From Thermoactinomyces vulgaris (GTDB lineage Bacteria > Bacillota > Bacilli > Thermoactinomycetales > Thermoactinomycetaceae), in assembly GCF_003688725.1 (NCBI RefSeq), contig NZ_REFP01000011.1:1-64000 (forward strand): a DNA stretch of 64,000 nucleotides, in the 5' to 3' direction. Below, in pieces: positions 35,701 through 44,300 of the stretch (its first letter is position 1; each line of letters begins with the position of its first letter). The notes beneath the pieces are model-generated. The model ran no database searches. It was not told the origin of the DNA and was given only the letters and a program-made list of their open reading frames with translations. A program made the position numbers and the translations under genes.

Positions 35701-38700
35701 CTAAAAAACGGCCCGCTGGTCCGGTTGGGGGTTTTTCACACCCGTGAAGGGGATTACTTGCTGATGGTGATTCATCATTTGGTGGTGGACGGCGTCTCCT
35801 GGCGCATTCTGTTGGAAGATTTCCAAACGGCTTATGATCTGGCATCCAAACATGAGGAGATCCGGTTGCCCCAAAAAACCAGTTCCTTTAAAACTTGGGC
35901 AAAACAACTCTTTCAATTTGCAAACAGTAAAAAGATGTTGAAAGAAAAAAGTTATTGGAAGCGGGTTTGTTCACAAACCGTGCCGGCTTTGCCCAAAGAT
36001 GAGGAATGGACCGGGGAAAAACTCCATCGGGACATGCGGGAGATCGAATTGGAGCTGGATGAAGAGCTCACCAGGAAACTGCTGACCCAAGCACATCAGG
36101 CTTATCACACGGAAATGAACGACCTGTTGTTGACCGGACTTGCGTTGGCTGTTCATGAATGGACGGGACAATCGAAAGTGGCGCTTCATCTGGAAGGACA
36201 TGGCCGGGAAGAATTGTTTGACGGTGTGGATTTAAACCGGACAGTGGGTTGGTTTACCACCATGTATCCCGTTGTTTTCGAGCTGAATGAGACGGAGTTG
36301 TCCCGTGTGATTCCAAGCGTCAAGGAAACGTTGCGCCATGTTCCGGAAAAGGGAATCGGTTACGGAATCCTGCGTTATCTGACCTCTTTGGACCACAAAC
36401 AAGACTTGTCCTTTGCGCTCGAACCGGAGATCAGCTTTAACTATCTCGGGCAGTTTGAAAAAGAAGGATTGGGATTTGGCTCCATATCCACTGGAGACTG
36501 GTTCAGCCCGCTGACGCCGGAACCGCATGTGCTTACGTTTAACAGTATGGTGGCAGACGGCAAATTCAAAGTCCGGGTGGGATACAATCACCGTTTCTTC
36601 CGCAGGGAAACCATTGAGACGGTGGGACGCCGCTTTTTGGAACATTTGACCCGGTGTGTCCGTCACTGTTTAAAGCAAGCTGAACCGGTTCGCACACCAA
36701 GTGATTTCAGCGCCAGGGATCTGTCGATTCGTGAACTGGAACAGATTTGTTCGGTGTTGGATCCGAAGAACATTCATGATATTTATCCGCTCTCTTCTTT
36801 GCAAAAAGGGATTTTGTTTCATGCGATCCAAACACGGATCCAATATTTTGAGCAGTTTTACATCGATTTGGACGGAGAAGTGGACTTTGCCGCTTTTGAA
36901 AAGAGCTTGGATGATTTGGTTCAAAAGCATGATGTGTTGCGAACGGTTTTCTTGTACCAAAAATTGAATCAACCGTTCCAGACCGTGTTGAAAGAGGTTG
37001 AAGTTCCGTTCCGGTTTGTGGATTTAAGCCATCAATCCAAAGAGGAACAAGAAGCTTTCTTAACCCGGTTTAAACGGGAGGACCGGAAAAAAGGGTTTGC
37101 CACCTTGCATGAGCCGTTGATCCGCTTTGCGTTGTTCAAATTGGGCGATCGACGTTACCACTTTGTGTGGAGTTTTCACCACATCTTGTTTGACGGCTGG
37201 TGCATCGGCCTGTTGTTGGAAGATTGGCTGGACATGTACCGGGCGCGGATGAAGCATGCCACGCTCAAAGTGGAAAAAATGGCTCCTTACCGGGATTATA
37301 TCCGGTGGCTGGAAGAACAAGACCATGAAGAAGCCAAAGCGTTCTGGAGAGATTATTTGCACGGTTATGAACAGACAGCCAGCGTTTTGAGCAAAGGCAT
37401 CGGGAGGAAGACCGATTTTGAACTGGAAAAGAAAGAGGTCAGTTTCCGCCTTCCCCGCCATTTGAGCGACCGGTTGTCGATGTTGGCGCAAAAATATCAT
37501 GTGACACCGAGTACGTTCTTCCAGGCGATCTGGGGAGTGTTGTTGCAGAAATACAACAATACGGATGATGTTGTGTTCGGAACCGTGGTATCCGGAAGGC
37601 CGTCGGACCTGCCGCAAGTGGAAAAAATGGTCGGGCTGTTTATCAATACGGTCCCGGTGCGGATCCGCCGGCAGGAAAACGAACCGTTCTCCGAATTGTT
37701 GGTGCGGACCCAACGCGAAATTCTGGAGGCGGAAAAAGCCCATTATGCGTCGTTGGCGGAGATTCAGGCCAACACCCCATTGTTTAATCAGCTGTTCGAT
37801 CACATTATGGCCTTTGAAAACTATCCGCTGGACATGGAGGCTTTAAAAAGCAAAGAGAAAGATCTCGGATTTTCCATCGCCGGTTTGGATGCGTTTGAAC
37901 AGGACAGCTATGGGTTGGGATTGATCATTTACCCCGGGGACGAATGGTTGATCAAGCTGAAGTATGATACGGAAGTGTATACAGAGTCCGACATGCAGCA
38001 TGTGATTTTGCATCTGCAAACCTTGATGGAACAAATCATGGAGAATCCGGAAACGCCTTTGGACCGGTTGGAAATTGTCTCGGAAAAAGAGAAACAGCAA
38101 TTGCTTGTGGACTTTAACCGCACAAAGACGGACTATCCGAAACAAGCCGTGATTCAGCAGTTGTTCGAACAACAGGTGAATAAAACCCCCGATCACCCGG
38201 CGCTGGTTTACAAAGAAGAAGTCTGGACTTACAAAAAGTTGAATGAACAAGCCAACCAACTGGCGAGAAATCTCCGCAACAAAGGAATCGGCCGCGAACA
38301 GATTGTCGGGATCATGATGAACCGGTCGCCGGAGTTGATCGTCTCCATTTTGGCGGTATTAAAAGCCGGTGGCGCATATCTCCCCGTGGATCCGGATTAT
38401 CCGGCCGGGCGAATTCAGTATATGTTGGAGGACAGCCAGGCCAAATTGTTGTTGGTGCAGCCGGGATTGCAAGTGCCGGCCGGTTACCGGGGGAATGTTT
38501 TGGTGATCAGCCCGTCACTGATGAGGGGAGACGCCTCCGATTTGCCGGTCATCAACCAGCCGGGCGATCTGGCTTACATGATCTATACCTCCGGCTCGAC
38601 GGGAAAACCCAAAGGGGTGATGATTGAGCACCGCAACCTTTGCAATCTGGTGCAAATTGCCCAACCTTACGAGATCCGTGAGCACAGCCGTGTTTTACAG

Positions 38701-41271
38701 TTTGCATCCATCAGTTTTGATGCATCGGTTGCCGAAATCTTCCCCACCTTAACCGTCGGGGCGACCCTGTATCTGGAAGAAAAAATGGTGCTCTTGAATG
38801 ACCTGGTGAAATATTTGAAAGAAAAAAGGATCAGCAATGTGACATTGCCGCCGTCGGTATTGCAGTCCGTCCCGCATGAAGAATTGCCGGATCTGGAAAC
38901 GATCATCAGTGCAGGCGAAGCATGCAGCCCGGGGGTGGCTGGTAAATGGGGAGCCGGCCGCACATTTATCAATGCCTACGGGCCGACGGAAGCGACGGTA
39001 TGCACGACCTACGCCAAGCTTGACGATTCTTCGGATAAAACACCGATTGGAAAGCCTTTTTTCAATCAGCAGGTGTACATTGTCAACAAAGACCATCAAC
39101 TGCAGCCGGTCGGGGTTCCCGGTGAACTTTGCATCAGCGGGGAAGGGCTGGCCAGAGGTTACTGGAACCGTCCGGAGTTAACTGCGGAAAAGTTTGTGGA
39201 AAATCCGTTTGTCCCCGGGACGAAAATGTATAAGACGGGGGACATGGCAAGGTGGCTGGCGGATGGAAACATCGAGTATCTGGGCCGGTTTGATGAACAG
39301 GTGAAAATTCGCGGACACCGGGTGGAACTGGGCGAAATTACAGACCGGTTGCTGAAACACCCGAGTGTGGAGAAAGCCGCGGTGGTGGCGCAGACCAATG
39401 AAAACGGGACGTCGTATTTGTGTGCTTACTTCACGGCCAAGGATTCCTGGTCGGTTCCGGAATTGCGCCGGTATATGATGGAAGAGTTGCCTGAGTACAT
39501 GGTTCCTGCGTTTTTTGTGGAACTGGAACAACTCCCGCTGACCCCCAATGGAAAAATTGACAAGAAAGCGTTGCCCAAACCGGACGGGATGGTTCAAACC
39601 GGTAAGAAACACACTTCACCCACCAATGAAGCGGAGAAAAAGCTGGTTCAAATCTGGAAAGAAGTGCTCGGTTTGGAAAGGATCGGGATTCATGATGACT
39701 TCTTTGAACTGGGCGGGGATTCGATCAAAGCCATTCAGATTGTATCCCGGTTGCATCAATGGGATTACAAACTGAAAATCAACGACCTGTTCGACCATCC
39801 CACCATTTATGAACTGGCACCGTATGTACAAACGGTCGAATCGGCGGATGATGAGGGGATCGTCGAGGGGGAAGTCCCGCTGACCCCGATCCAGCATTGG
39901 TTCTTCGAGCAGGAGTTTATGAATGCCCATCATTGGAATCAATCGATGATGCTTTATCATCCGGATGGCTGGCAAAAAGACCGGGTGCATCAAGCTTTCT
40001 CCAAGCTGGTGGAACATCATGACGCGCTGAGAATGCGCTTTGAGCAGGATGGCGAAAAATGGGTGCAGATCAACCGGGGTTTGGCAGAAGGGGAGTCTTT
40101 CAACCTTTATGAATTTGATTTGCGGCATGTCAACGATCCGGAATCGCACATTAAGTCCATGGCCAATGAATTGCAGCGGAACCATGATTTCAACCAGGGC
40201 AAATTGATCCAATTGGGATTGTTTAAAACCTGCCAAGGGGATCATTTGTTGATCATTCTTCACCATTTGCTGGTGGACGGTGTGTCGTGGCGTATTCTGC
40301 TGGAGGATTTTGCAACCGCCTATCAACAGGTTTCCGCAAACCAGGAGGTTGTTTTGCCCAAGAAAACCACATCTTTTAAAAAATGGAGCAAAAAGTTAAC
40401 CGACTATGCCGATTCACCACAAGCCTTGTCCGAACTGAATTATTGGAAGCAGGTGGAAAATACGGATGTTCCGGCCCTGCCGAGGGATTTCACCCTGCCG
40501 ACAGAGCGGCGCCTCATGGATCACGCCACCATCAAAGTGGAACTGACCGAAGAAGAAACGAAACAATTGCTTACCGAAGTGCACCATGCATACCATACCG
40601 AAATCAATGACCTGTTGTTGACCGCACTGGTCTTGGCTGTCCGCAAGTGGACGGGGCAGGAACGGGTGGCCGTCAATCTGGAAGGGCACGGCCGGGAAGA
40701 GATTGTGCAAGATGTGGATTTAAGCCGCACCATCGGTTGGTTTACGACGGCGTTTCCGGTTGTTTTTGATCTGGATACAGACCATGAAGGGGATGCCATC
40801 AAGCAGGTGAAAGAGCAATTGCGGAAGATTCCCAATAAAGGAATTGGTTACGGGATTTTGAAATACCTGACTTCCCCCGTAAAAAAAGAAGGGATGACCT
40901 GGAACCTGAAACCGGAGATCAGTTTCAACTATTTGGGGCAGTTCGATCAGGAAAATGAAGACCAAGGGTTCCAAATTTCCCCGATGCCGACGGGCGATGA
41001 GTTCAGTCCGTTGTCGACCAGCCCTTATCTGCTGAATATTTACGGTAAAGTGATGGATCAACGATTGGAGATGAACTTCCAGTATCATCAGCATGTTTAC
41101 CGTTTCGAAACCGTGGCCCGTTTGGCGGAAGAGTTTGTTCGTCAGTTGCGCCGGCTCATCGGGCATTGCGTATCCAAAGAAGAAGAAGAATGGACCCCCA
41201 GTGACTTTAGTTCCAAAGATTTGACGTTTGAGGAGCTGGAGGATATTTCCGACTTGCTTTCCGATTTGTAA
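29719..41271 (+). CDS. Nonribosomal peptide synthetase, three modules (truncated C-A-T, C-A-T-E, C-A-T-E)
   Basis: 3850 aa. Domains in order: a C-terminal half of a condensation domain lacking HHxxxDG (1-250); A1 (about 262-770, 'YTSGSTGKPKG' near 427); carrier T1 (Ser803 in LGGDS); C (His983/His984/Asp988), LCL type by 'SSVQKRLY'; A2 (1300-1785); T2 (Ser1841); epimerase E1 (HHLVVDG at 2019-2025); C (His2487/His2488/Asp2492), DCL type by 'SSLQKGILFH'; A3 (2800-3290); T3 (Ser3335); E2 (His3515/His3516); C-terminal COM-like helix ('TPSDFSSKDLTFEELEDI'). Ten-residue codes read by alignment to GrsA: A1 D-A-W-F-L-G-N-V-V-K (Leu), A2 D-G-F-F-L-G-V-V-F-K (nearest Ile), A3 D-A-A-T-I-A-A-V-C-K (aromatic, Phe/Tyr/Trp-like). 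Predicted order Leu - D-Ile - D-aromatic. ATG follows GGAGG by 6-7 nt. Start module loads directly. Confidence 0.96.
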   Translation: MTKANVKERWSEHRKYYDEWLSGYDGGVFIPARKTWAGKENMGDKTEATEHYEIRLSRSVTESFYALSRRYQGALSSLLQGVWGSLLLRYSGEKEVLFAFADHSGKKVSACDPEIRLLRVKDDFQTFHQLFQHLSETNVHSDFYLFPLSKFHEATGMEEKALDHLVVVADRSYSKHDFEYQKWIKKYKSHVYEIKKHSPWLGLIVTFIPAKYLTIRISYDPNRYDGGLVQATGHHLKQIIESVTSQPRLEISKLQIVTAQEKKLLKKFNETTRAFPDGQTVHWLIEQRVMKSPNRTAVEFKGVSLTYQELNRRADLLAMALRDHGIEKGDIVAIMVPPSLEMIVGVLGILKTGAAYLPVDPNYPPERVSYMLSDSHAKMLLSLKTASGDLAADVPVFDLAGMDWSVTREVRPLPSTVRPDDLAYVIYTSGSTGKPKGVMIEHSSLVNLVYWHNQQFHITEKDRCTKYAGFGFDASVWEIFPPLVAGATLYVIEEELRYDIRQLNDFMQEKGVTVSFLPTQVAEQFMELKNHCLKTLLVGGDRLQKVVPQTYQIVNNYGPTENTVVTTSGTVRHGEPVMIGKPIANHRVYVLDQNHELQPIGVPGELCISGAGLARGYLNRDDLTWEKFVPNPHEPGEIMYKTGDLVRWLPDGRLEFLGRLDDQVKIRGFRIELGEITQRLMEYPLIQDALVLVQKDEYGENRLVGYFTAREGWEEEDIRKHLAQELPDFMIPSHLIHLEAFPLTPNGKVDKTALPLPEAEVAATREMVKTTDETEQTLIRLWREILHVEPGTGDHFFHLGGDSLKLMRLVSRIREEFQIQLSIQALFENPVLREMAVQIRKAEGRIPDEWEGAEEKEYYPVSSVQKRLYAVEQMENIGTTYHTPVLLEWKGNVDTKRLKSAVEQLVQRHEALRTSFHWVDEELVQKVHAEAEITWEMFHADSEEEVKRIAADFIRPFDLGQAPLLRAALIHAKESCYLLLDMHHIVSDGISVEEILYRELGALYQGQELPPLSKQYKDYALWQQQWLGSEECLRRKEYWLKQLEGEIPVLELPADYPRPPVQEFAGDKVSFEVKPALVERLKQIGQRENATLFMMLFSAYKVLISKLSGQEDIIVGIPVAGRAKSWMEPVFGMFVNTLPLRSQPKKELSFAGYMQQVRTRVLGAYENGDYPLEEIIGALQLERDRSRNPLFDTAFVLQNMEEAAVRIPGADVKSVPLPWKQSMFDMTWEAKEEADTVRFHVEYCTRLFERKTIQRYIRSFLYILEQIAKDPGQCLADVELLPPEDRHQLVTEFNRTDAPYPGTKTIQQLFEEQVLKTPDRPAVKMGDQVLTYQALNAEANRMARWLRKQGVTRGSVVGLMVNRSPLMMVSLLAIVKAGGTYLPIDPEYPDERIRFMLEDSQASMLLVEPGISAPVSYQGTVAGLSPDVWKDEDPGNLPNINAPEDVLYIIYTSGSTGTPKGIETMHYNVIRTMFNNGYIEMDPSDRVLQLSNYAFDGSTFDIYISLLHGAQLTLVSTEALLDLNQLSRLIREEQITVTFITTALFNTLVDLDLECLRNVRKILFGGEKVSFSHVKRAVEFLGEDRVVHVYGPTETTVFATYCPVGFKHIERGIIPIGKPLHNTRLYVLNSENQLQPVGVPGELCISGDGVAKGYLNRPELTEERFVREPFAPYGRMYKTGDLVRWLPDGTIEYLDRLDDQVKIRGHRIELGEIQRKLLEEEAVREAFVMMDRDEKGQSYLCAYCVAEGEIDVSKLRQNLQKKLPDYMVPGYFVQMDSLPLNANGKVDKRALPKPDLRKAVSAGYVEPSTETEALLAEVWKEVLGAERVGIHDNFFELGGDSIKAIRIAARLNQQQMKLETKQLFRHPTIAELAPSIRRGVSRMEEEEVVSGDVRLTPIQKWFFSLQSEEPHHFNQAMMLFSGEGWNPAWVGQAFQGLVRHHDALRMTYDFTNGEIKQTNQPLEHQAFTLDVFDLTGSEPANIEAYANKLQKGIDLKNGPLVRLGVFHTREGDYLLMVIHHLVVDGVSWRILLEDFQTAYDLASKHEEIRLPQKTSSFKTWAKQLFQFANSKKMLKEKSYWKRVCSQTVPALPKDEEWTGEKLHRDMREIELELDEELTRKLLTQAHQAYHTEMNDLLLTGLALAVHEWTGQSKVALHLEGHGREELFDGVDLNRTVGWFTTMYPVVFELNETELSRVIPSVKETLRHVPEKGIGYGILRYLTSLDHKQDLSFALEPEISFNYLGQFEKEGLGFGSISTGDWFSPLTPEPHVLTFNSMVADGKFKVRVGYNHRFFRRETIETVGRRFLEHLTRCVRHCLKQAEPVRTPSDFSARDLSIRELEQICSVLDPKNIHDIYPLSSLQKGILFHAIQTRIQYFEQFYIDLDGEVDFAAFEKSLDDLVQKHDVLRTVFLYQKLNQPFQTVLKEVEVPFRFVDLSHQSKEEQEAFLTRFKREDRKKGFATLHEPLIRFALFKLGDRRYHFVWSFHHILFDGWCIGLLLEDWLDMYRARMKHATLKVEKMAPYRDYIRWLEEQDHEEAKAFWRDYLHGYEQTASVLSKGIGRKTDFELEKKEVSFRLPRHLSDRLSMLAQKYHVTPSTFFQAIWGVLLQKYNNTDDVVFGTVVSGRPSDLPQVEKMVGLFINTVPVRIRRQENEPFSELLVRTQREILEAEKAHYASLAEIQANTPLFNQLFDHIMAFENYPLDMEALKSKEKDLGFSIAGLDAFEQDSYGLGLIIYPGDEWLIKLKYDTEVYTESDMQHVILHLQTLMEQIMENPETPLDRLEIVSEKEKQQLLVDFNRTKTDYPKQAVIQQLFEQQVNKTPDHPALVYKEEVWTYKKLNEQANQLARNLRNKGIGREQIVGIMMNRSPELIVSILAVLKAGGAYLPVDPDYPAGRIQYMLEDSQAKLLLVQPGLQVPAGYRGNVLVISPSLMRGDASDLPVINQPGDLAYMIYTSGSTGKPKGVMIEHRNLCNLVQIAQPYEIREHSRVLQFASISFDASVAEIFPTLTVGATLYLEEKMVLLNDLVKYLKEKRISNVTLPPSVLQSVPHEELPDLETIISAGEACSPGVAGKWGAGRTFINAYGPTEATVCTTYAKLDDSSDKTPIGKPFFNQQVYIVNKDHQLQPVGVPGELCISGEGLARGYWNRPELTAEKFVENPFVPGTKMYKTGDMARWLADGNIEYLGRFDEQVKIRGHRVELGEITDRLLKHPSVEKAAVVAQTNENGTSYLCAYFTAKDSWSVPELRRYMMEELPEYMVPAFFVELEQLPLTPNGKIDKKALPKPDGMVQTGKKHTSPTNEAEKKLVQIWKEVLGLERIGIHDDFFELGGDSIKAIQIVSRLHQWDYKLKINDLFDHPTIYELAPYVQTVESADDEGIVEGEVPLTPIQHWFFEQEFMNAHHWNQSMMLYHPDGWQKDRVHQAFSKLVEHHDALRMRFEQDGEKWVQINRGLAEGESFNLYEFDLRHVNDPESHIKSMANELQRNHDFNQGKLIQLGLFKTCQGDHLLIILHHLLVDGVSWRILLEDFATAYQQVSANQEVVLPKKTTSFKKWSKKLTDYADSPQALSELNYWKQVENTDVPALPRDFTLPTERRLMDHATIKVELTEEETKQLLTEVHHAYHTEINDLLLTALVLAVRKWTGQERVAVNLEGHGREEIVQDVDLSRTIGWFTTAFPVVFDLDTDHEGDAIKQVKEQLRKIPNKGIGYGILKYLTSPVKKEGMTWNLKPEISFNYLGQFDQENEDQGFQISPMPTGDEFSPLSTSPYLLNIYGKVMDQRLEMNFQYHQHVYRFETVARLAEEFVRQLRRLIGHCVSKEEEEWTPSDFSSKDLTFEELEDISDLLSDL

Positions 41272-41278
41272 ACGCCAT

Positions 41279-41310
41279 GCCAAGAGTCCTTTGCACGAAG
41301 GGCTCTTGGC
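41279..41310 (+). other. Intercistronic hairpin between the NRPS genes
   Basis: 13-bp stem GCCAAGAGTCCTT (41279-41291) / AAGGGCTCTTGGC (41298-41310), one G-T pair, 6-nt loop, followed by TTAACATCC and not a T-run. It starts 8 nt after the first NRPS stop and 36 nt before the second start. It may stabilise or partly end the upstream message and so set the ratio of the two synthetases. Confidence 0.65.
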
Positions 41311-41346
41311 TTAACATCCTTGTCTGACTATTGGAGGAGATCGGTT

Positions 41347-44300
41347 ATGGATAAAAAACAGGTGGACATCTATTCTTTGTCTCCCATGCAAGAGGCCATG
41401 CTGTTTCACTCGTTATATGACCAGGGGAATTCTTATTTCAAACAATTGTTGATCCAGGTGGAGGGGGATTTTGATCCCGGACTGTTTGAAAAGAGTTTAA
41501 ATGTTTTGATTGAACGATATGACATTTTCCGGACTGTGTTTATTTATAAAAAGCTGAAAAAACCACGTCAGGTGGTTTTGCAAGAGCGCGAAGCAAAGAT
41601 TCAGTATCAGGATTTTTCCCATCTTCCGGAAGATGAGCGGAATCAAAAGGTTGAAGCATGGATCCGAAAAGATCAAACCAAACCGTTTGATTTGTCCAAA
41701 GATTTGTTATTGCGTGTTTCCGTGTTGAAAACAGGGTCCCAACAGTATCAAATCGTGTTCAGCAGCCACCACATCCTTTTGGACGGATGGTGCATGGGGA
41801 TCGTGTTTGAAGATTTGTTCGAAATTTATGGGAAGCTGAAAAATCACGAGCCCGTTCCCCACAAAAAAGTGACGCAATATCGTGAATTGATCCGTTGGCT
41901 GGAAAAGCAGGATCCCAAAGAAACAGAACAATATTGGAAACAGTATTTGGCCGGGTATGAAGGACATGCCAAAATTCCGGGAGCGAAGACCGCCCGCGGC
42001 GATGATTACAAGTTGGAGGAAGTCCGTTGTTCACTGGATGAAACGTTGACCAGGCAATTCAATCAATTTGCCCGTGAACATCATCTCACCCTGAACAATG
42101 TATTCCAAACAATCTGGGGATTGATGTTGCAACGGTACAATCACACGGACGATGTGGTGTTCGGTTCCGTGGTCTCCGGAAGGAACAAAGACATTCCCCG
42201 GATCCAGGAGATCGTCGGTTTGTTCATCAACACCATTCCCGTGCGGGTCAAAGCAAGTGGCGATGACCGTTTTACAGACCTGGCCAAACAAGTTCAACAA
42301 GCGGCGCTGGCCTCGGAGCCGTATGATTATGCTTCGTTGACCGATATTCAGAAAGCGGCGCAATGCGGCGATTCATTGGTTGACCATATTGTTGTGTTTG
42401 AAAACTATGTGTTTGATTCGAATATTTTCCATAAATACCGGCATCAATTGGGGTTTGTCGTGACGGATGCCAAGAGCACGTTTGAAAAAACCAACTATGA
42501 CTTTAATGTGATTGTGGTGCCCTGTGAGAAATTCACCATTTTGTTTCAATACAACGGACATGTTTACCAAAGAGAAGACGTGGAATCCTGTTTCCGCCAC
42601 TTTGAACGGATTGTCCGCCAAGTCATTGGAAATCCGGATTGCCGCTTGAAAGACATTGAACTGGTTTCCCCTTCGGAAAAGCAGCAGTGGTTTGCATGGA
42701 ATCAAACGGATGCGGATTATCCGCGCGATAAAACCGTTCAGGAGATTTTTGAAGAACAGGCGGAAAAATCCCCGCAGCAAATCGCCTTGAAATTCCGGGG
42801 AAATACGATGACTTACAAAGAGTTGAATGAACAAGCCAATCAGCTGGCGAGAGTGTTGAGGAAACAAGGCGTCCGGCGCGGGGACATTGTCGGATTGATG
42901 ACGGAACGCTCCTTTGAAATGATGATCGGCATGCTGGCGGCCGTCAAAGCCGGTGGGGCTTATATGCCGATTGATCCGGAATATCCCGCTGGACGGAAGG
43001 AATTTATGCTGGAAGATGCCGGTGCTCCGGTTCTCATGGTGCAGCCGGGACTGAAAGTGCCTGCCGGTTATAAAGGGCGAGTGGTTGAACTGGCTCCCGG
43101 CGAATGGGCGGGGGAGGAAAAAAGCAACCCGGAGAATGTCAATCAGCCGGATGATCTTCTTTACGTCATGTATACTTCCGGATCGACCGGCAAGCCCAAA
43201 GGCATTTTGACCATGCATTACAATGTGATGCGGACGGTCATCAACAACGGGTACATACAGGTGCATGCCGGGGACCGGCTGTTGCAGTTGTCAAACTATT
43301 GTTTTGACGGATCCACGTTTGATATCTACAATGCCTTGTTGAACGGAGCGACGCTGGTTTTGGTGCCCAAAGAGGCTTCCAAAGACTTTGCGGAGCTGAC
43401 CAAATTGATCCGAGAGGAAGAGATTACCGTCACCTTTATGACCACTTCCCTGTTTAACACGGTTGTGGATTTGGATCTTGATTGTTTAAAGAGCTTGCGC
43501 AAAATTGTCTTTGGCGGGGAAAAGGCTTCGGTCAAACATGTTCAAAAGGCAGTGCAAGCACTGGGCGGAAACCGACTGATCAACGGGTACGGACCGACGG
43601 AAACCACGGTTTTTGCCGCGACTTATTCCATTGATCCGTCAGTGTTGGCCACCCATCGTGTACCGATTGGAAAGCCGCTGAACAACACCAAGCTGTATGT
43701 GTTGGACCCATGGGGAAATCTTCAACCGCCCGGCATTCCCGGTGAACTTTGCGTCAGTGGCGACGGAGTGGCCAAAGCGTATTTAAACCGTCCCGAATTA
43801 AATGAAACCCGCTTTGTTCCGGATCCGTTCCATCCCGGTCAACGCATGTACCGCACCGGGGATTTGGTTCGCCTGTTGCCGGATGGCCATTTGGAATATT
43901 TGGAGCGGATGGATAATCAGGTGAAAATCCGGGGACACCGCATTGAGACCGGTGAAGTGGAAAAGAGGTTGTTTGCCCATCCCGATGTGCTGAATGCGGT
44001 GGTTTTGGCCGATAAAGATCAGAACGGGCATTCCTATTTGTGTGCTTATGTTGTGTTGAAAAAGGATGTTTCACCTTCTGCATTGCGTGAGCACATGACC
44101 AAAGCGTTGCCGGAATACATGATCCCCGATTACTTTGTAAAATTGGATCAACTTCCGTTTACGCCCAATGGAAAAGTGGACTTGCGGGCGCTTCCCAAAC
44201 CGGCCGAAGCGTTGGAGAACAAAAGGGATTATGTTGCCCCCACGAACCCCGTGGAAGAAAAGCTGGTAAAAGTCTGGCAGGTAGTTTTGGATGCGGACCA

